A stretch of DNA of 64,000 nucleotides from Duganella sp. 1224 (GTDB lineage Bacteria; Pseudomonadota; Gammaproteobacteria; Burkholderiales; Burkholderiaceae_D). The notes below the pieces were generated by a model, which ran no database searches, was not told where the DNA came from, and was given only the letters and a program-made list of their open reading frames with translations. The translations under genes and the position numbers were made by a program. How positions within the stretch are numbered: the first letter of the stretch is position 1; each line of letters begins with the position of its first letter. Of this stretch, positions 25,051 through 34,342 are shown one piece after another. The stretch covers positions 248,001 through 312,000 of the forward strand of contig NZ_JACBYS010000003.1 in NCBI RefSeq assembly GCF_013408245.1, read 5' to 3'.

Positions 25051-25969
25051 GAGCACCTCGTCCAACGCCGCCGACCGCATAGCGCTGATGCAGACTTTCG
25101 TCCGCATCGTCGAAGCGGGCAGCCTGTCGGCCGCCGCCACGCAGCTGGGCACCACGCAGCCAACCATCAGCCGCCGCCTGCAGGCGCTGGAGCGCATGCT
25201 GGGCCTGCGCCTACTGCAGCGCTCCACCCACGCCATGCAGTTGACCGAAGACGGTGAACGCTGCCTGGCGCACGCGCGCGAGCTGCTGTCGCACTGGAGC
25301 GCGCTGGCGTCCGACGTGCAGGATGCGCGCGAGGAGCCGGCCGGCCTGCTGCGCGTGGTCGTTCCCCATGCCTTCGGCCAGCAGCAGATGATAGGCGCAT
25401 TGAGCGACTTTTTGCGGCGTCACCCGCGCGTCTCCATCGAATGGCTGCTGCACGACCGCGCGCCGGATTTCATCGGCGAGAACATCGACTGCGCCATCCG
25501 GGTCGGCGAGGTCAGCGACCCGTCGGTCATCGCCATCAAGCTGGCCGACGTGCCGCGCATCGCCGTGGCCGCGCCCTCGCTGCTGGCGGGCCAGCCGCTG
25601 CCCACGCATCCGGAACAACTGGCCGCCCTGCCCTGGCTGTCGTTGCGCACTTTTTACCGCAACGAGATCGTGCTGCATCACGCCAGCGGCGCAAGCCACA
25701 AACTGGCGCTGCAACCGCGCATGAGCAGCGACGGCCTGTTCGCCGTGCGCAACGCCGCCGTGCAGGGCATGGGCGTATGCGTGATTTCATCCTGGGCGCT
25801 GCGCGAGGAACTGGCGCAAGGCACGCTTGTTCACCTGGCGCCGGCGTGGCAGGCCACGCCGCTGCCGATGTACATCGTCTACCCCCACGCGCCGCACTAC
25901 CCGGCGCGCCTGCGCCGCTTTATCGACGCCATGCGCGCGGCCATGCCGGCGATTCTGTCAGACCTCTGA
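25049..25969 (+). CDS. LysR-family transcriptional regulator
   Basis: A 306-residue protein. Residues 8-68 are the LysR winged helix (DRIALMQTFVRIVEAGSLSAAATQLGTTQPTISRRLQALERMLGLRLLQRSTHAMQLT). Residues 95-300 are the periplasmic-binding-like effector domain (GLLRVVVPHAFGQQQMIGALSDFLRRHPRVSIEWLLHD). The motif FIGENIDCAIRVGEVSDPSVIAIKLADVPRIAVAAPSLL places it in the CrgA/AaeR-like group. It is divergent from the beta-hydroxyacid dehydrogenase and probably regulates it. No Shine-Dalgarno site is visible before the chosen ATG. Confidence 0.88.
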   Translation: MSTSSNAADRIALMQTFVRIVEAGSLSAAATQLGTTQPTISRRLQALERMLGLRLLQRSTHAMQLTEDGERCLAHARELLSHWSALASDVQDAREEPAGLLRVVVPHAFGQQQMIGALSDFLRRHPRVSIEWLLHDRAPDFIGENIDCAIRVGEVSDPSVIAIKLADVPRIAVAAPSLLAGQPLPTHPEQLAALPWLSLRTFYRNEIVLHHASGASHKLALQPRMSSDGLFAVRNAAVQGMGVCVISSWALREELAQGTLVHLAPAWQATPLPMYIVYPHAPHYPARLRRFIDAMRAAMPAILSDL

Positions 25970-26270
25970 CAGTCCGAAGACCGTCCATCTCCAGCGCGTG
26001 ACCAGCCTGGCCAGCGTCGGGCGTTGCGCGCGGACCGCGCCGCCATCGGCGAGCGAGACACGGAACCACCAGCCTCCGGCGCCGCCCGCGCGGCCAAGCC
26101 TTCGCGCCCTCTTGGCCGAGTAAGCCATGTGAATGCCGCGCGTAGCGGTGACGGCGCGGGCCTACGTCGATCACCAGTACGCGCCGGCGGGCGCGCGCCA
26201 GTTGCGTTGCGGCCGACAAGCCGGCGTTGCTGCCGCCGACGACGATCACGTCAAATGCATCAATCCCCAT
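25970..26270 (-). pseudogene. remnant of a thioredoxin-reductase-like FAD oxidoreductase
   Basis: From 26270 the frame reads MGIDAFDVIVVGGSNAGLS, AATQLARARRRVLVIDVGP and RRHRYARHSHGLLGQEG, the FAD-binding start of an NAD(P)/FAD-dependent oxidoreductase. It then loses similarity. In another frame, closer to 25970, WWFRVSLADGGAVRAQRPTL resembles a segment that lies about 50 residues later in such proteins, and a stop follows. A deletion plus frameshift has removed most of a gene of about 300 codons. Intact relatives often sit beside regulator genes as small disulfide reductases. Confidence 0.65.
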
Positions 26271-26323
26271 GGTGCGCTTCGTGACGGCCCGCTCCGCACG
26301 GTTGCTCCATGCCGTTTCGATGG

Positions 26324-29071
26324 TTATTTTGTCGGCGCTGCCTTGCTCTCGTCGCCGGCCGTGGCGATCGACAGCTTGGCGGGATCGACCGCCTTGCGGA
26401 AGGCGGCGTTGACCTGCGCCAGTGTGGCCGCGCTCAGCCTGGCCTCGAACTCCTTGCTCCAGCTGAAGGTGCGACCGAGGTACAGGTTGCGTGTCCAGCC
26501 ACCGGCCAGGGCGGTGTCCTTGGCGCGCGTCTGCTGGCGCTCCTGCAGCAGCCCGGATTTGGCGTTGGCCAGCTCCGCTTCGGTAAAGCCGTCCTTCAGC
26601 ACACGATCCAGCTCCTCGCGCACAGCCGCTTCCAGCTTCTTCAGGTTCTGCGGCGCGGCGATGGCGGCGATGGAGAAGCTGCCGGCGCGGTCCTGCGTGC
26701 CCGGACTCAGATCGCTGCCGCCGCCATACGACAGGCCGTCCTTCTGGCGGATGCGGTCCATCAGGCGCGATTTCAGCGCGCCGCCGCCGAAGATGTAGTT
26801 GGCCAGTTCCAGCGCCGGATAATCCGCATCGTTGACGTTCAGGTCGACATTGAGACGCGCGGTGTAAAAGCCGTTTTCCTTGTCCGGCGTGTTGAGCATG
26901 ACGCGCAACGGCGCCTTGTCCACGTTGGTGTTCAGCACCGGCGCGTAGGCCACCTTGCTGTCCCAGCCAGTGAAGCTGTCGGCGATGGTCTTGCTGATGG
27001 CGGCCTTGTCGAAATCGCCGACGACGGCCAGTTCACCGTGGCTGGCGCCGTAGTAATCGCGATGGAAGGCGATTACGTCCTCCAGCTTGAGGGCCTTCAG
27101 CGCGGCCAGCTGCTCGTCGAGGCTCATCGTATTGCGCACGTCACCTTGCGGATAATGGTTGAAGTGCTGGGCGATGGCCTGGCCGGCCAGCACCTGCGGC
27201 TCGTTGCGCGACGCTTCAAGGCCGACGATCCACTGCTGGCGCAACTGTTCGAATTCCGCCGGCGGGAAGCTGGCGTCCTTCAGCACGTGCGCCATCAGGC
27301 GCAGCGCCTCGTCCAGATTGGGGCCGGTGGTCTCGAACTGCTGCGGGCTGCCAGTGATTTTCAGCCTGGAGAAGGCATCGGCCAGCTGTTCGCGGCTGTA
27401 CTTGCTGGTGCCGCGCATCAGCATCTCGCTGGTGAACGCCGACAGCACCGAGGTGTTGACCAGATTTTTCTCGTCGCCCCAGTGCAGTTGCAGCTTGACG
27501 GCCACCGTCTCGCCGCGGTTCTTCTTCGGCAGCAGCGCCACTTTCAGGCCGCCGATGGTCTTGATCTCGGTGCGGGCGTTGATGTTGTCGTTACTCGGAT
27601 CGAACACTTCCGAGGTCAGCACGCTGTCCTTGGCCTTGAAGCCTTTCATCGCCTCTTCTACGCTCGGCGCGGCGGGGATCTCGGCGCGCAGCGGGTGGTC
27701 CTCGGGGATGAATTCGCCCACCACGCGGTTGTCGCGCCGCAGGTAGCGCGCGGCCACGTCGGCCACCTGCTGCGAGGTGATGGTCGGCAGCTTGTCGCGG
27801 CCCTGGAACAGCAGGCGCCAGTCACCCAGCGAAATCTCTTCCGACAGCGTCACGCCCACGCGCTGCGGATCGTTGAGCGACTTCTCGATGCTGTTGGCGA
27901 AGTTGCGGCGGGTGCGTTCCATTTCCTCCGCGGTCGGCGGCGTCTTGGCGAAGCTCTCCACCGCCTCGATCAGCGCATCGCGCACCGGCTCCAGCGGCTG
28001 GCCGGCCTTGACCACGGCGCCGATGATCTGCAGGCCGGGCGCGTAGCCGGTCTCGCCAAAGCTGAACACCTGCGCCGCCTTGCCGCTGTCCACCAGTTGC
28101 TTGTGCAGGCGGCCAGTGGGCGTGTCGCCAAGGATCTCGGACATGAAGCTCAGCGCATCGCTATCCTGCTGCAGCGCGCTCGGAATCTTGTAGCCCAGCG
28201 CGACGATCTGCACGTCGCCCTTGCGGCGCACGACGAAGCTGCGTTCGCCGTCCTGGGTTGGCTCCACGGTCCAGAAAGGCGGCAAGGCACGCTTCGGTTT
28301 GGGGATGGCGCCGAACGATTTGGTAATCCATTGCAGCGTTTGCGCCGGATCGAATTTGCCGGCCACCAGCAGCACGGCGTTATCCGGCTGGTAGTAGGTG
28401 TGGTAGAAGGCTTGCAGGTTCTCGATCCGGACATTCTCGATGTCGCTGCGGTTGCCGATGGTGGACCGGCCGTAGGCGTGCCAGTCGTAGGCCACGCTCT
28501 GCATGCGCTTCAGCAGCACGGCGAACGGGCTGTTCTCGCCGCTCTCGTATTCGTTGCGGACCACGGTCATTTCCGAGTCCAGGTCCTTGCGCGCGATGAA
28601 GGAGTGGACCATGCGGTCGGCCTCCATGTCCAGCGCCCACTTCAGGTTGTCCGGGCTGGCCTGGAACACCTCGTAGTAATTGGTGCGGTCGTTGGCGGTG
28701 GTGCCGTTGAACTCCATGCCGCGCGCGGAGAATTCCTGCGGAATGTTGCGGTTCTTCGGCGAGCCCTTGAACATCATGTGCTCCAGCAGGTGCGCCATGC
28801 CGGTTTCGCCATAGTTCTCGTGGCGCGAGCCGACCAGGTAGGTGACGTTGACGGTGACGGTGGGCTTGGAAGCGTCCGGGAACAGCAGCACCTTCAGGCC
28901 ATTCGGCAGGCGGTACTCGGTAATGCCCTCGACCGACGGCCCCTTGACCACGCCGGCCGGCAGCGCGGCGCTGGCGGGAGCGGCGGCCCAGGCGCTGCCG
29001 GTGGCGACGAAAGACAATCCGCACAGCAGCAAGCTGGCGGCGGCGGCGTGTTTCAGACGGCGGTTGTTCAT
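26324..29071 (-). CDS. periplasmic M16-family zinc peptidase, two-module
   Basis: The 915-residue protein has a signal peptide (residues 1-30). The N-terminal module carries the inverted zinc motif HLLEH (94-98) with the downstream Glu in NEYESGENSPF. A second M16 module (about 490-900) lacks the HxxEH motif, as usual for the inactive half. Such clam-shell peptidases (pitrilysin/insulysin type) degrade peptides in the periplasm. Conserved features such as ENLQAFYHTYYQPDNAVLLVAGKFD and GGGALKSRLMDRIRQKDGLSYG are present. Length is normal. It is probably monocistronic. Confidence 0.9.
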   Translation of the reverse strand: MNNRRLKHAAAASLLLCGLSFVATGSAWAAAPASAALPAGVVKGPSVEGITEYRLPNGLKVLLFPDASKPTVTVNVTYLVGSRHENYGETGMAHLLEHMMFKGSPKNRNIPQEFSARGMEFNGTTANDRTNYYEVFQASPDNLKWALDMEADRMVHSFIARKDLDSEMTVVRNEYESGENSPFAVLLKRMQSVAYDWHAYGRSTIGNRSDIENVRIENLQAFYHTYYQPDNAVLLVAGKFDPAQTLQWITKSFGAIPKPKRALPPFWTVEPTQDGERSFVVRRKGDVQIVALGYKIPSALQQDSDALSFMSEILGDTPTGRLHKQLVDSGKAAQVFSFGETGYAPGLQIIGAVVKAGQPLEPVRDALIEAVESFAKTPPTAEEMERTRRNFANSIEKSLNDPQRVGVTLSEEISLGDWRLLFQGRDKLPTITSQQVADVAARYLRRDNRVVGEFIPEDHPLRAEIPAAPSVEEAMKGFKAKDSVLTSEVFDPSNDNINARTEIKTIGGLKVALLPKKNRGETVAVKLQLHWGDEKNLVNTSVLSAFTSEMLMRGTSKYSREQLADAFSRLKITGSPQQFETTGPNLDEALRLMAHVLKDASFPPAEFEQLRQQWIVGLEASRNEPQVLAGQAIAQHFNHYPQGDVRNTMSLDEQLAALKALKLEDVIAFHRDYYGASHGELAVVGDFDKAAISKTIADSFTGWDSKVAYAPVLNTNVDKAPLRVMLNTPDKENGFYTARLNVDLNVNDADYPALELANYIFGGGALKSRLMDRIRQKDGLSYGGGSDLSPGTQDRAGSFSIAAIAAPQNLKKLEAAVREELDRVLKDGFTEAELANAKSGLLQERQQTRAKDTALAGGWTRNLYLGRTFSWSKEFEARLSAATLAQVNAAFRKAVDPAKLSIATAGDESKAAPTK

Positions 29072-29152
29072 GTTCTCTCTGGAAAAGACGCGGGAACATG
29101 CAGCATACGCCCGCGCCGTCAGCGTGGGTAGTGTCTTAAGGAAAAATTAATA

Positions 29153-29482
29153 CTATTTTTTCTCGGGCAGCAGGCAGGCGTCGACCACTTGCAGGTCGTT
29201 GTCCTTGGCGAACGACAGCACGAAGTGATAGGCCAGCGGTTCCAGCGCGCGCAGTTTGCCGTTGACCACCACGGACTTGACGCCGTTGACCACGGTCGGG
29301 GTGACGTACGGGGAATACTGCAGGTGGGAGTCGCGACCGCCGCCAGTGCCTTCCGGCTTGAAACAGGCCATCACGCCGCACAGGCGCTCCGCCCAGTCGC
29401 TGGGACGGAACTGGCGGCCATTGCTGGTCTGGCCAACGATGAAGAACGAATCTTGCTGTTCTGCCGGTTTTTGAACTGACAT
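29153..29482 (-). CDS. DUF3579 family protein
   Basis: The 109-residue cytoplasmic protein (MSVQKPAEQQDSFFIVGQTSNGRQFRPSDWAERLCGVMACF) matches the betaproteobacterial DUF3579 pattern, including SDWAERLCG and YSPYVTP with the C-terminal FAKDNDLQVVDACLLP. No function is established for the family. It has one cysteine pair (35 and 40 or nearby) and no catalytic motif. It stands between the M16 peptidase and a CobD-like gene. Confidence 0.8.
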   Translation of the reverse strand: MSVQKPAEQQDSFFIVGQTSNGRQFRPSDWAERLCGVMACFKPEGTGGGRDSHLQYSPYVTPTVVNGVKSVVVNGKLRALEPLAYHFVLSFAKDNDLQVVDACLLPEKK

Positions 29483-29551
29483 AGGCGCGGCTGCTTCTGC
29501 GGTGAGAGGACGGGACTTACGTATTATATCTTATAGAAGACTCAAATAAGT

Positions 29552-29577
29552 AAGCCTTTGATGAGTAAGGCTTTTTT
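29552..29577. terminator. terminator-like hairpin upstream of the DUF3579 gene
   Basis: AAGCCTT (29552-29558) pairs with AAGGCTT (29567-29573), with six T on the + side. Both neighbours are on the - strand, where the tail (ACTTATTTGAG) is only moderately T-rich. It probably ends transcription of the CobD-like gene. A second hairpin at 29596-29622 (11 bp, one mismatch) lies closer to that gene's stop. Confidence 0.4.
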
Positions 29578-29647
29578 CCTGCCGTTTCCTACTTTGGTGC
29601 AGGAATGGTGAATTCCCGCACCACAACAATACCGCTATTGTACCTCG

Positions 29648-30613
29648 TTAAGGCGATGCTCCGAGCCACCAGGCACTCGACAGCAGCAATAACAACATCA
29701 TCCACAACAACAGCGCGCGCCACACCAGGCCGACCGTGCTCTGCAGCGAACGGATGCTGGGCTCGTCGCCCGGCATCACGTCCGGCTCGGTTTCGATGTC
29801 GACCGTGGTGGCGTCCACCACCTGGGCGCGGACGGCGTTTTCCGCCGGCGTGCCGAGGCGCACGCCCATGGCGCCGCCGCCGGCCGCCAGGATGATGCCG
29901 ATCGCCTCGTTCGACCAGCGGTGGGCGAAATTGCGCCAGGCGTAGATCGCGTCCTCGAAGTTGCCGACCACGGCGAAGGCCACGGCGGTCAGCCGCACCG
30001 GTATCCAGTCGATCCAGTAGAAGGCGCGGGTAGCGAACTGGCCGAAGGCTTCGTTGCGCATGTGCTCGGGCTCGTTCCAGGCGCGCGCCAGGTGCTCGGC
30101 CACGCGGTACATTACCGCCCCCGCCGGCCCCAGCGGCATCAGGAACCAGAAGAACACGCCGAACACGTTGCGGTGCGTGGTAACCAGCGATTTCTCGACG
30201 GCGACGCGGGCGATTTCGGACACGTCCATGCCCACGGTGTCCTGCTTGGTCCACTCGGCCAGCAGCGCGCGCGCGGCCGCCTCGTCGCCGGCGTTCAGCG
30301 CCAGCTGGATCGAGGTGAAATAGTGGCTGTAGTGGCGGAAGCCCAGCGTCAGGTAGACGATCAGCACGTTCCAGGCGAACGCGGCCAGGAACCAGTCATA
30401 GTGCCGCAGCACCCAGTAAATGGCGGCGGTCGGGATCATCAGAATGGCCATCATCAGGAACCAGCCCATGCGGCCGTGGGTCGAGTGGCCGGCGTTGAAC
30501 CAGGTCTCCATCCGCAACGCCAGACTCTTGATCTCGGCGTAAATCGGATTGTCTGCGCGCAGCGGTTTCATCTGCTCGATCAGCAGCGCGCATAGAATGG
30601 AAAGAAATGTCAT
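29648..30613 (-). CDS. CobD/CbiB-like integral membrane protein
   Basis: The 321-residue protein starts at 30613 after AAAGGACG. It begins MTFLSILCALLIEQMKPLRADNPIY and has about five membrane helices (near 52-75, 75-95, 165-185, 210-230 and the C-terminus LLLWMMLLLLLSSAWWLG). The RAFYWIDWIPVRLTAVAFAVVGNFEDAIYAWR segment matches the CobD/CbiB/AmpE family. No cobalamin genes are near. In betaproteobacteria this gene sits by the rplS operon, so a role in cobalamin synthesis is doubtful; an AmpE-like role is equally possible. Confidence 0.75.
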   Translation of the reverse strand: MTFLSILCALLIEQMKPLRADNPIYAEIKSLALRMETWFNAGHSTHGRMGWFLMMAILMIPTAAIYWVLRHYDWFLAAFAWNVLIVYLTLGFRHYSHYFTSIQLALNAGDEAAARALLAEWTKQDTVGMDVSEIARVAVEKSLVTTHRNVFGVFFWFLMPLGPAGAVMYRVAEHLARAWNEPEHMRNEAFGQFATRAFYWIDWIPVRLTAVAFAVVGNFEDAIYAWRNFAHRWSNEAIGIILAAGGGAMGVRLGTPAENAVRAQVVDATTVDIETEPDVMPGDEPSIRSLQSTVGLVWRALLLWMMLLLLLSSAWWLGASP

Positions 30614-30666
30614 TAAACGTCCTTTGCGTTGGCATAGCCTTAATGCCCGATACGATAGCGTAGTTC

Positions 30667-31338
30667 TTAGTCGGCGCGCAAGAAATGGAACAGATTGCGG
30701 ATCATGCCCGCGGTCGCGCCCCAGATGTAATACCCCTCGTACGGCATCGCATAAAAACTGCGGCGTCCGCCCGCCAGCGCGAACGACTGGCGCCGGTGGT
30801 TGGCGCCGTCCATCAGGTAAGCCAGCGGCACCTCGAAGATGGCCGCCACCTCGGACGGATCGGCCGTCACCTCGAACGGCGGCTGGATCAGGCCGACCAC
30901 CGGCGTCACGCAATAAGCGGTGCCGGTCAGATACCTGGGCAAGCTGCCAAGAATCTCGACGTGGCGGCGCGCCAGGCCAATCTCTTCTTCCGACTCGCGC
31001 AGCGCGGTATCGACGGCGTCGCGGTCGTAGACCTCGGCGCGGCCGCCGGGGAAGCTGATCTGGCCGGGGTGGTCGGTGAGGTCGGCGGTGCGCTGGGTCA
31101 GCAGCACGGTCAGGCCATGCGCGCGCTGCACCAGCGGGATCAGCACCGAGGCCGGCGTCGGCGGGCGGCCGGCGCGCGACGGCATGACGGCGTCGCCGCC
31201 TTCCGGCGTCCAGGCAGCGGGCGGCGTGGCAAAGCGGCGGCGCAGCCAGGCGGGCGCGAGGCGCTCCGGCGCCAGGGCGGGCTCGCCGGCCACACCGTCG
31301 ATGGGCAATTGCTGGGGATCGAATGGGGGCTGGGCCAA
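30667..31338 (-). CDS. Nudix hydrolase, CoA pyrophosphatase type
   Basis: The start is the TTG at 31338, six bases after AAGGAG; no ATG fits. The 223-residue protein has the CoA-diphosphatase signature LLTQRTADLTDHPGQISFPGG followed by the Nudix box ending ALRESEEEIGL. Enzymes of this group cut CoA or acyl-CoA to phosphopantetheine and 3',5'-ADP and need Mg or Mn. The usual second Arg of the LLTxR...R signature is Thr-Asp-His here. The ribosome site lies directly after the rplS terminator, leaving no room for a separate promoter, so expression probably depends on read-through. Confidence 0.85.
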   Translation of the reverse strand: MAQPPFDPQQLPIDGVAGEPALAPERLAPAWLRRRFATPPAAWTPEGGDAVMPSRAGRPPTPASVLIPLVQRAHGLTVLLTQRTADLTDHPGQISFPGGRAEVYDRDAVDTALRESEEEIGLARRHVEILGSLPRYLTGTAYCVTPVVGLIQPPFEVTADPSEVAAIFEVPLAYLMDGANHRRQSFALAGGRRSFYAMPYEGYYIWGATAGMIRNLFHFLRAD

Positions 31339-31352
31339 GATAAGCTCCTTAG

Positions 31353-31380
31353 AAAAAAAAGGGACGCCCACGGGCGCCCC
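31353..31380 (-). terminator. Rho-independent terminator after rplS
   Basis: On the - strand GGGGCGCCC (31380-31372) pairs with GGGCGTCCC (31369-31361), with one G-T pair and a two-base loop region, followed by eight T (31360-31353). It lies 23 bases after the rplS stop and immediately before the Nudix ribosome site. Confidence 0.85.
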
Positions 31381-31402
31381 TTTCCTCCAAACACAACCGA
31401 TA

Positions 31403-31786
31403 TTACTCGGCTGCTTTCGCCGCTGGGCGACGGTTTGGCAGTTTTTCCTTGATACGTGCCGATTTACCGGAACGATCACGCAGGTAGTACAGCTTAGCGC
31501 GACGTACGTCACCGCGGCGTTTCACTTCGATCGAAGCGATCAGCGGCGAGTACAGCTGGAAGGTACGCTCAACGCCTTCGCCGGACGAGATCTTGCGAAC
31601 GATGAAGTTCGAGTTCAGGCCACGGTTGCGACGGGAGATGACCACGCCTTCGTAAGCCTGGGCGCGCTTGCGGGTGCCTTCGACTACGTTAACGTTGACG
31701 ATCACGGTATCGCCAGGCGCAAATTCAGGGATGTTTTTGCCCAGGCGAGCGATTTCTTCTTGCTCGAGTTGTTGAATCAGGTTCAT
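31403..31786 (-). CDS. rplS: 50S ribosomal protein L19
   Basis: The 127-residue protein ([34 protein letters not shown]) matches bacterial L19 throughout, including [21 protein letters not shown] and [46 protein letters not shown]19 lies at the 30S-50S interface. It is the last of the four classical operon genes rpsP-rimM-trmD-rplS, and a strong terminator follows. Confidence 0.98.
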   Translation of the reverse strand: MNLIQQLEQEEIARLGKNIPEFAPGDTVIVNVNVVEGTRKRAQAYEGVVISRRNRGLNSNFIVRKISSGEGVERTFQLYSPLIASIEVKRRGDVRRAKLYYLRDRSGKSARIKEKLPNRRPAAKAAE

Positions 31787-31873
31787 TTGTAATGACTCCA
31801 AAAACCATCGTGCTGGCGCGCTGCGAGTGCTGCCACTCTTGCCCAGTAGAGGATGGGGTTATAACAGACAGGC

Positions 31874-32620
31874 TCAGAGGCCTGCCAAAAATTGCTCGTC
31901 GCGCTTGGTGAGCAGTCCCGCCTCACGCGCTTTGATGAGCAAATCCGGTCGCTTGCGCGCGGTCGCCTCCAGCATGCGCTGGCGGCGCCATTTTTCTATC
32001 TCGGCGTGGTTGCCGCCCATCAGCACCGGCGGCACGCCCACACCTTCATACGTTTCCGGCCGCGTGTAGTGCGGCGAATCCAGCAGGCCGTTGACGAAGC
32101 TATCCTCGATGGCCGAGGCGTCAGTGTTCAGCACGCCGGGAATCTGGCGGATCACCGCGTCCATCAAGGCCATCGCCGGCAGCTCGCCGCCGGACAGCAC
32201 GAAATCGCCAAGGCTGATTTCCTCGTCGACCACGCGGTCGAGCAAGCGCTGGTCCACCGCCTCGTACCTGCCGCACAGGATCACCAGGCCCGGCTCCTGC
32301 TTCAGCTGCATCACGCGCTGGTGCGTCAACTGCTTGCCCTGGGGCGACATGAACAGCACCCGCGGCGCCGGCAGACCGGCGTCGGTCTGGCGCTGCCTGG
32401 CTGCGTTGATGGTCAGCTCCAGCGGCTTGGCCAGCATCACCATGCCGGGGCCGCCGCCATATGGGCGGTCATCCACGGTGCGGTGATTGTCGGTGGTGAA
32501 ATCCCGCGGATTCCACAGCGACAGGCCACATTTATTCTGTTCAAACGCGCGCCGGGTCACGCCCGACTGCGTTATCGCGGCAAACATTTCCGGGAACAGG
32601 GTTACGACATCAAATTGCAT
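31874..32620 (-). CDS. trmD: tRNA (guanine-37-N1)-methyltransferase
   Basis: The 248-residue SPOUT methyltransferase uses S-adenosylmethionine to methylate G37 of tRNAs and prevents frameshifting. The N-terminal domain shows [50 protein letters not shown] and the knotted SAM site [36 protein letters not shown]. Catalytic Asp of the [11 protein letters not shown] region is present. It lies between rimM and rplS. Confidence 0.98.
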   Translation of the reverse strand: MQFDVVTLFPEMFAAITQSGVTRRAFEQNKCGLSLWNPRDFTTDNHRTVDDRPYGGGPGMVMLAKPLELTINAARQRQTDAGLPAPRVLFMSPQGKQLTHQRVMQLKQEPGLVILCGRYEAVDQRLLDRVVDEEISLGDFVLSGGELPAMALMDAVIRQIPGVLNTDASAIEDSFVNGLLDSPHYTRPETYEGVGVPPVLMGGNHAEIEKWRRQRMLEATARKRPDLLIKAREAGLLTKRDEQFLAGL

Positions 32621-32645
32621 GGCGAACCGCCCTCAATGTATTGCG

Positions 32646-33209
32646 CTAGTAATCAAGGCCCCAGTCGACGATGATCTTCTTCGCGGCCTTGTCCACCTTG
32701 TTGATGTACGCGTCCACAAACGGGATCAGGCGCTCCTGCGCCTCCACTTCTTCTGGCTTGGCATCCGGGGCCGCCGCTGGCGTGACGCGCAAGATCGACT
32801 GCGGACCATTGCTCATCATGTCAGTCACCGTGCCGAGGTGCTCACCTTGCAGATTCTCTACTTCCAAACCGATCAGATCGGCCCAGTAAAACTCATCGTC
32901 GGACAAGACCGGGAAGCGGCTTTGCGGAATGAAGACGGCGGCGCCTTTCAGCGACTCGGCCACGTTCCGGTCAGTCACACCCACCAGGCGCGCCACGACG
33001 TCGCCGCCATGCAGTTTGACCTGCTGGACGTCCACATCGCGCATCGCCGGCTTATCCAACCACCAGGTTTTGACCTTGAGGAGTGCATCCGCATCTTCCG
33101 AGAAAGGACGAATCCTGACCCAGCCTGCAACGCCGTAAGCACCGAAGACAAAGCCTACCTGTGCCAGATCGTCGGGGACTTGCACCCCGGATGCATTCTT
33201 ATCGGTCAA
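32646..33209 (-). CDS. rimM: 16S rRNA processing protein RimM
   Basis: The 187-residue protein has an N-terminal RimM domain (VGFVFGAYGVAGWVRIRPFSEDADALL) and a C-terminal PRC-barrel domain (FYWADLIGLEVENLQGEHLGTVTDMM, ending LIPFVDAYINKVDKAAKKIIVDW). It assists maturation of the 30S head by binding S19. It lies 18 bases after rpsP in the conserved operon. Confidence 0.97.
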   Translation of the reverse strand: MTDKNASGVQVPDDLAQVGFVFGAYGVAGWVRIRPFSEDADALLKVKTWWLDKPAMRDVDVQQVKLHGGDVVARLVGVTDRNVAESLKGAAVFIPQSRFPVLSDDEFYWADLIGLEVENLQGEHLGTVTDMMSNGPQSILRVTPAAAPDAKPEEVEAQERLIPFVDAYINKVDKAAKKIIVDWGLDY

Positions 33210-33227
33210 ACCGGTAACCAGACTTGC

Positions 33228-33476
33228 TTAGGCTGCTTTTTTGTTCTGAGCAACCAGGCGAGCCACGGTAGGCGACAGTTGTGCGCCAACCGACTGCCAG
33301 TGGGCCAGACGGTCTTCGGTGATGCGCAGACCTACTTCGCCACCTGCGGCCATTGGGTTGTAGAAACCAATGCGCTCGATGAAACGGCCATCGCGACGGT
33401 TACGCGAATCGGTTGCAACGATGTTGAAGAAAGGGCGCTTCTTGGCACCACCACGAGCTAAACGAATAACGACCAT
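33228..33476 (-). CDS. rpsP: 30S ribosomal protein S16
   Basis: The 82-residue protein begins [41 protein letters not shown], the conserved S16 start, and ends in a Lys/Ala tail. It is the first gene of the rpsP-rimM-trmD-rplS operon. S16 binds 16S rRNA early in 30S assembly. The promoter lies 40-70 bases upstream. Confidence 0.98.
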   Translation of the reverse strand: MVVIRLARGGAKKRPFFNIVATDSRNRRDGRFIERIGFYNPMAAGGEVGLRITEDRLAHWQSVGAQLSPTVARLVAQNKKAA

Positions 33477-33516
33477 AATATTTCCAAAAATTGTGCTAGG
33501 ACGGAAAAAGCCGCAA

Positions 33517-33546
33517 ATTATAGCGCGCTTTGCCGCGAAGCAGCAA
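33517..33546 (-). promoter_or_regulatory. promoter of the rpsP-rimM-trmD-rplS operon
   Basis: On the - strand TTGCTG (33546-33541) and a perfect TATAAT (33522-33517) are separated by 18 bp. The expected start is near 33510, giving a leader of about 34 bases before rpsP. Confidence 0.65.
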
Positions 33547-33695
33547 GCGTTAATGAAATAATTGGGCATGTTGGGGTAATCAAAGATTATCCCTTGTTCC
33601 GGCGATCGGGGCAATAGGTGCGCCCGCAAAAAAGGCGTGCCGGGGGCGGTATTATGCCTGATACTGCTGTTTTTCCGGCTATCTGATCGACAATC

Positions 33696-34124
33696 ATGAC
33701 TGTTTTGCACCAGACGCGTCACAAAAACAAGACACTCGCCGCCCTGCTCGCCTTCCTGCTGGGCGGCCTGGGCGCCCAGCGCCTGTACCTGCGCGGCTGG
33801 CGCGACCCGTGGCTGTGGACGCACCTGGCCTGCCTGCCGGCGGCGTGGCTGGTGGCGGCGGCGGCGCCGCACGCCGATGGCTTCTACAAGGTGCTGCCGG
33901 TGATTGTGTCCGGCCTGGCCGGCTTCCTGGAGGCGCTGGTGCTGGGCCTGATGCCGGACGAGCAATGGGACGCGCGCTACAACGCCGGCTCCGGCCGCCA
34001 GTCGGACACCCGCTGGCCGGTGGCCGTGGTGCTGGTGTTCAGCATGATGATCGGCGCCGGCAGCCTGATCGCCACCATCTCGCGCCTGTTCGATCTGCTC
34101 TACACCGGCGGCGCCTACGGCTAA
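33696..34124 (+). CDS. TM2-domain membrane protein
   Basis: The 142-residue protein starts with the TM2 signature ([32 protein letters not shown]), followed by further hydrophobic segments near 50-58, 66-88 and 106-130. TM2 proteins have two or more helices joined by a short turn and no agreed biochemical role. It stands alone and its last codons overlap hicB on the opposite strand by four bases. Confidence 0.7.
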   Translation: MTVLHQTRHKNKTLAALLAFLLGGLGAQRLYLRGWRDPWLWTHLACLPAAWLVAAAAPHADGFYKVLPVIVSGLAGFLEALVLGLMPDEQWDARYNAGSGRQSDTRWPVAVVLVFSMMIGAGSLIATISRLFDLLYTGGAYG

Positions 34125-34342
34125 GCGGCGACATCAAGATAAGCGACCACGCTGGCCGGTGGCGGCACTGGCAATCCATCCTCGCGCATACCGCCAAGAT
34201 GAAACACGATGGCTTTCCGCAGGCCGGCCTCAACATCCTGCACCGTTGCGCCAGTGGCGACACATCCCGGCAGATCCGGCACATAGCCCACGTAGTTGCT
34301 TTCAGCTTTTTCGATAACGATAGCGTAGCGTAGGGTATTCAT
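34121..34342 (-). CDS. hicB: HicB-family antitoxin
   Basis: The 73-residue protein ([62 protein letters not shown]) matches the short HicB-like antitoxin family from end to end. It lacks a separate DNA-binding domain. HicB normally blocks HicA, an mRNA interferase encoded just upstream. Here only a remnant of hicA precedes it, in the same frame and with no stop between, so an extended fusion protein from an upstream start (for example the GTG at 34402) is possible. Confidence 0.85.
   Translation of the reverse strand: MNTLRYAIVIEKAESNYVGYVPDLPGCVATGATVQDVEAGLRKAIVFHLGGMREDGLPVPPPASVVAYLDVAA

Noticed and set aside
26309..29131. A 940-codon open frame on the + strand opposite the M16 peptidase
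   Set aside because: Antisense shadow of a well-supported peptidase with Gln/His/Arg-rich content and no recognisable motif.
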